Source: an uncultured Chloroflexota bacterium
GTDB taxonomy: Bacteria > Chloroflexota > Limnocylindria > Limnocylindrales > CSP1-4
DNA length: 33,831 nucleotides
Direction: 5' to 3'
Assembly: GCA_903928275.1 (NCBI GenBank)
Contig: CAIYQJ010000206.1
Location: forward strand, 1-33,831
The notes below the pieces were generated by a model. That model was not told where the DNA came from, did not search any database, and saw nothing but the letters and a program-made list of their open reading frames with translations. Each line of letters begins with the position of its first letter. Within the stretch, counting starts at the first letter, position 1. A program made the position numbers and the translations under genes. Below, piece after piece: positions 31,655 to 33,831 of this stretch.

Positions 31655-32569
31655 CTACTTGCAGTACGGCCGGAGCACGTCCCTGGCGATCAGGAAGCCC
31701 TGCTTGACCTTCTCGTCCGTGCCCTCGAACCGCCGGTCCTCGTGCTCGATGATGCAGTCGCCCGCGAACCCGGAACGGTACAGCTCGCTGAAGACGACGG
31801 ACCAGTCGACGTCGCCGAGACCCGGGATCCGCGGGATCTGCCAGCCCATGCCCATCGAGAAGACGCCGCGCTCGTAGAGGCCGTCCGCGTCGATCATGAG
31901 GTCCTTGGCCTGGAAGTGGAGGACATGCGGCCCGAACTCCTTGAGGAAGCGGCGCATGTCGATCATCTGGAGCACGAGGTGGCTGGGGTCGAAGTTGAGC
32001 CCGATGGTGCCGCCCCACTCCTCCAGGATCCGGCGCCACATCCGCGGCGTCGTGGCGATGTTGTGCCCGCCCGGCCACTCGTCGTCGCTGAAGAGCATCG
32101 GGCAGTTCTCGAGCGTGATCATCCGGCCGTGGTCGCCGGCGAACCGGACGATGTCCGGCCAGACGCGGAGCGCCTCTTCCCAGTTCTGGTCCTGGGTCCT
32201 GGACGCGTCGCCGCCCATGAACGTGTTGACCAGCGGGACGTCCATCTTCTCGGCTGCTGTGATCACGTGCTTCAGGTGGCCGATCACCTGCTCCCGGTGC
32301 GCCGGATCCGGGTGCAGCGGGTTCGGGTAGAAGCCGAGGCCGGAGATCGACAACCCCTTCGACGCGAGCTCCTCGCGGATCTCCGTCGCCCGGGAGGCCG
32401 AGAGGTTCGCGACGTCGATGTGGCTCGTCCCGGCGTACCGGCGGGTGGGGCCGGCCGCCTGCGGCCAGCAGGCGATCTCGAGGACCTCGAAGCCCGCGCC
32501 GACGGCCCAGTCCGCGACCTCGGTGAGCGGCGTGGCGGGGAACGGGGCGGTCAGGAAGCCGAGCTTCAT
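31655..32569 (-). CDS. Sugar phosphate isomerase/epimerase-like TIM barrel (AP endonuclease 2 superfamily)
   Basis: This is a 304-residue xylose-isomerase-like TIM barrel, the fold of IolE, hydroxypyruvate isomerase and sugar epimerases. Metal-binding residues are visible in MITLENCPM, IGLNFDPSHLVLQ, HVLHFQAKD and CIIEHED. The ATG at 32569 begins directly with the first barrel strand (MKLGFLTAPF); a longer frame upstream is low quality. It is 43 nt after the first Gfo/Idh gene and 21 nt before deoC. Pairing with Gfo/Idh dehydrogenases is typical for inositol or rare-sugar breakdown, where the keto-sugar made by the dehydrogenase is isomerised or dehydrated. Confidence 0.9.
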   Translation of the reverse strand: MKLGFLTAPFPATPLTEVADWAVGAGFEVLEIACWPQAAGPTRRYAGTSHIDVANLSASRATEIREELASKGLSISGLGFYPNPLHPDPAHREQVIGHLKHVITAAEKMDVPLVNTFMGGDASRTQDQNWEEALRVWPDIVRFAGDHGRMITLENCPMLFSDDEWPGGHNIATTPRMWRRILEEWGGTIGLNFDPSHLVLQMIDMRRFLKEFGPHVLHFQAKDLMIDADGLYERGVFSMGMGWQIPRIPGLGDVDWSVVFSELYRSGFAGDCIIEHEDRRFEGTDEKVKQGFLIARDVLRPYCK

Positions 32570-32612
32570 CGCGGCAGCTCCTCCGGTGCGCATGGATCGG
32601 GGTGACGGGTGG

Positions 32613-33773
32613 TCATCTGGGACGGGCCACGTCGACCCAGCGGCCGGTCCGGGAGCTCTGCAGGACGGCGTCGCCGACCAGCATCTCCTCGTGACCGTCG
32701 GCGAAGGAAGCGTAGCGCCGGTCCGGCGATGGCCTCCCGGCGGCGACGTCATCGTAGACCGCGGTGAAGACGGCACCGAACGTGTCGGCGAAGCCCTCCA
32801 CGTGCCCGCCGGGAAGGCGCGCGGCCGCGATCCCGTCGGCGTTCATGAGCGCTGGGTTCCGGAGCAGGAGCTCGTTGGGCCGGTCACGGTGGCCGATCCA
32901 CAGCTGGTCGGGCTGCTCGGAGTCCCACGCGACCGCCGAGGCGGAGCCGTCGACCTGGTACGCGAGGCTGTTCTTGCGGCCGGGGCTCAGCTGCGAGATC
33001 GCCACGCTGCCGCGCGCGCCGCCCCCGAAGCGCAGGAGGATCGTGGCCGCGTCCTCCGTGTGGATCTCGACGGGAACGGCGCCGGTCGCCCGCTCGGTGC
33101 TGAAGGTGATGACGGGGCCGGCCGGCTTCAGACGGACGGGGATGAACGTCGTGAGGTCGGCCATGACCGACTCGACCCGCAACCCGGTCACGAAGCTCGT
33201 GAGGTCGAGCCAGTGGGAGCCGATGTCCCCGACCGCCCGGAGCACGCCGCCCTGGTCCTTCTCGAGGCGCCAGTTCCAGTCGGTGTCGTACAGGAGCCAG
33301 TCCTGGAAGTAGCGGCCGGTGACCAGGCGGACGTCCCCGATCCCGCCGTCGCGGACGAGGGAGGCCACGTGCTGGTTGAGCGGGTAGAACCGGATGTTGA
33401 AGTTCACCGCGTTCACGAGGCCCGACGCTGCAGCGAGGGCGACGAGCTCCGCCGACTCGTCGGAGGTCATCGCGAGAGGCTTCTCGCACACGACGTGGCG
33501 ACCAGCGGCGAGGATCGCCTTGACCTGCGGGTGGTGGAGCTCGTTGGGGGAGGTGACGTGGACGACCTGCACGGCATCGTCGGCGAGGAGCTCGGCGAGG
33601 TCCGTGTAGGCCCTGGACAGGCCGAGAGCCGCGGCCCGCTGCGACCCGAGCTCCGGCGAGGACTCGAGGAGCCCGGTGACGCGGACGCCGATCCGGCGGA
33701 GCGCCTCGACGTGCACGGTCCCGATGAACCCACTGCCGATGACGGCGGTGCCGATCTCGTTACGTCGCGCCAT
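32613..33773 (-). CDS. Gfo/Idh/MocA-family NAD(P)-dependent oxidoreductase (first in operon)
   Basis: This is a 386-residue dehydrogenase with TAVIGSGFIGTVHVEAL (Rossmann loop), HVVCEKPLAMTSDES (complete EKP motif) and GDIGSHWLDLTSFV, which gives the catalytic Asp/His region. The C-terminal domain (GGHVEGFADTFGAVF, YASFADGHEEMLVGDAVLQSS) resembles that of inositol and glucose dehydrogenase-like proteins. The ATG at 33773 is taken; an alternative ATG at 33785 has its GGAGG immediately adjacent, too close to work well. It is the first gene of the minus-strand sugar operon seen here, though the operon could start beyond the right edge. Confidence 0.9.
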   Translation of the reverse strand: MARRNEIGTAVIGSGFIGTVHVEALRRIGVRVTGLLESSPELGSQRAAALGLSRAYTDLAELLADDAVQVVHVTSPNELHHPQVKAILAAGRHVVCEKPLAMTSDESAELVALAAASGLVNAVNFNIRFYPLNQHVASLVRDGGIGDVRLVTGRYFQDWLLYDTDWNWRLEKDQGGVLRAVGDIGSHWLDLTSFVTGLRVESVMADLTTFIPVRLKPAGPVITFSTERATGAVPVEIHTEDAATILLRFGGGARGSVAISQLSPGRKNSLAYQVDGSASAVAWDSEQPDQLWIGHRDRPNELLLRNPALMNADGIAAARLPGGHVEGFADTFGAVFTAVYDDVAAGRPSPDRRYASFADGHEEMLVGDAVLQSSRTGRWVDVARPR

Positions 33774-33831
33774 GGGCGGGGGCATCCTCCGGTCCGGGTC
33801 ATGTGGGCAGTGCACCGCTCATCCTACTTCG

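Overview
This window is very GC-rich bacterial DNA (third codon positions are almost always G or C). It is packed with short-spaced or overlapping genes, and no gene-free stretch exceeds about 210 bp. The alanine/proline/threonine linker after the lipobox of the binding protein, the mix of Mo-hydroxylases and sugar operons, and the base composition resemble high-GC soil Chloroflexota (Limnocylindria-like). An actinobacterial origin cannot be excluded from sequence alone. No rRNA, tRNA, CRISPR array, insertion sequence or phage gene was seen. The region reads as a metabolic gene neighbourhood with three parts.

Part A (1-14973) is a catabolic cassette of unknown substrate. On the minus strand are a transaldolase-like gene and the start of a methylmalonate-semialdehyde dehydrogenase (cut by the window edge). 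Diverging from them on the plus strand are a DUF1097 membrane protein, a stand-alone PEP-utiliser/phosphohistidine protein with no ATP-grasp domain, an FCD-type GntR regulator, an HPr-kinase-like P-loop protein, a three-subunit xanthine-dehydrogenase-type Mo-hydroxylase, a cyclase-family metal hydrolase, a split Tm-1 pair (UPF0261 plus PEP-hydrolase-like TIM barrel), a PPP-type metallophosphatase and a second transaldolase-like paralogue. The two transaldolase paralogues bracket the cassette. A perfect 12-bp palindrome of the kind FCD regulators bind lies in the divergent promoter region. No sequence evidence names the substrate. The phosphoryl-transfer genes beside a hydroxylase and a ring-opening-type hydrolase make this the most interesting part of the window.

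Part B (15009-20316) is a divergent pair of units. On the minus strand an AraC regulator, a tandem GNAT protein and a uroporphyrinogen-decarboxylase-family protein are coupled by close spacing. On the plus strand is an Old-Yellow-Enzyme/2,4-dienoyl-CoA-reductase-like flavoprotein. A pair of near-identical 9-bp direct repeats two helical turns apart sits between them. A double hairpin at 20324-20391 closes this part against the convergent operon that follows.

Part C (20398-33773, all minus) is one long carbohydrate operon. In transcription order it holds a Gfo/Idh/MocA oxidoreductase, a sugar-phosphate isomerase/epimerase-like TIM barrel, DeoC, a second Gfo/Idh/MocA enzyme, a SIS-domain sugar isomerase, a lipoprotein sugar-binding protein, an RbsA-like ATPase, two RbsC-like permeases, a ROK glucokinase-like kinase, an atypical ROK-like protein and NagA. 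Uptake, phosphorylation, deacetylation and isomerisation of an acetamido-sugar, with oxidation at the sugar ring by the Gfo/Idh enzymes, is a reasonable reading but is inference.
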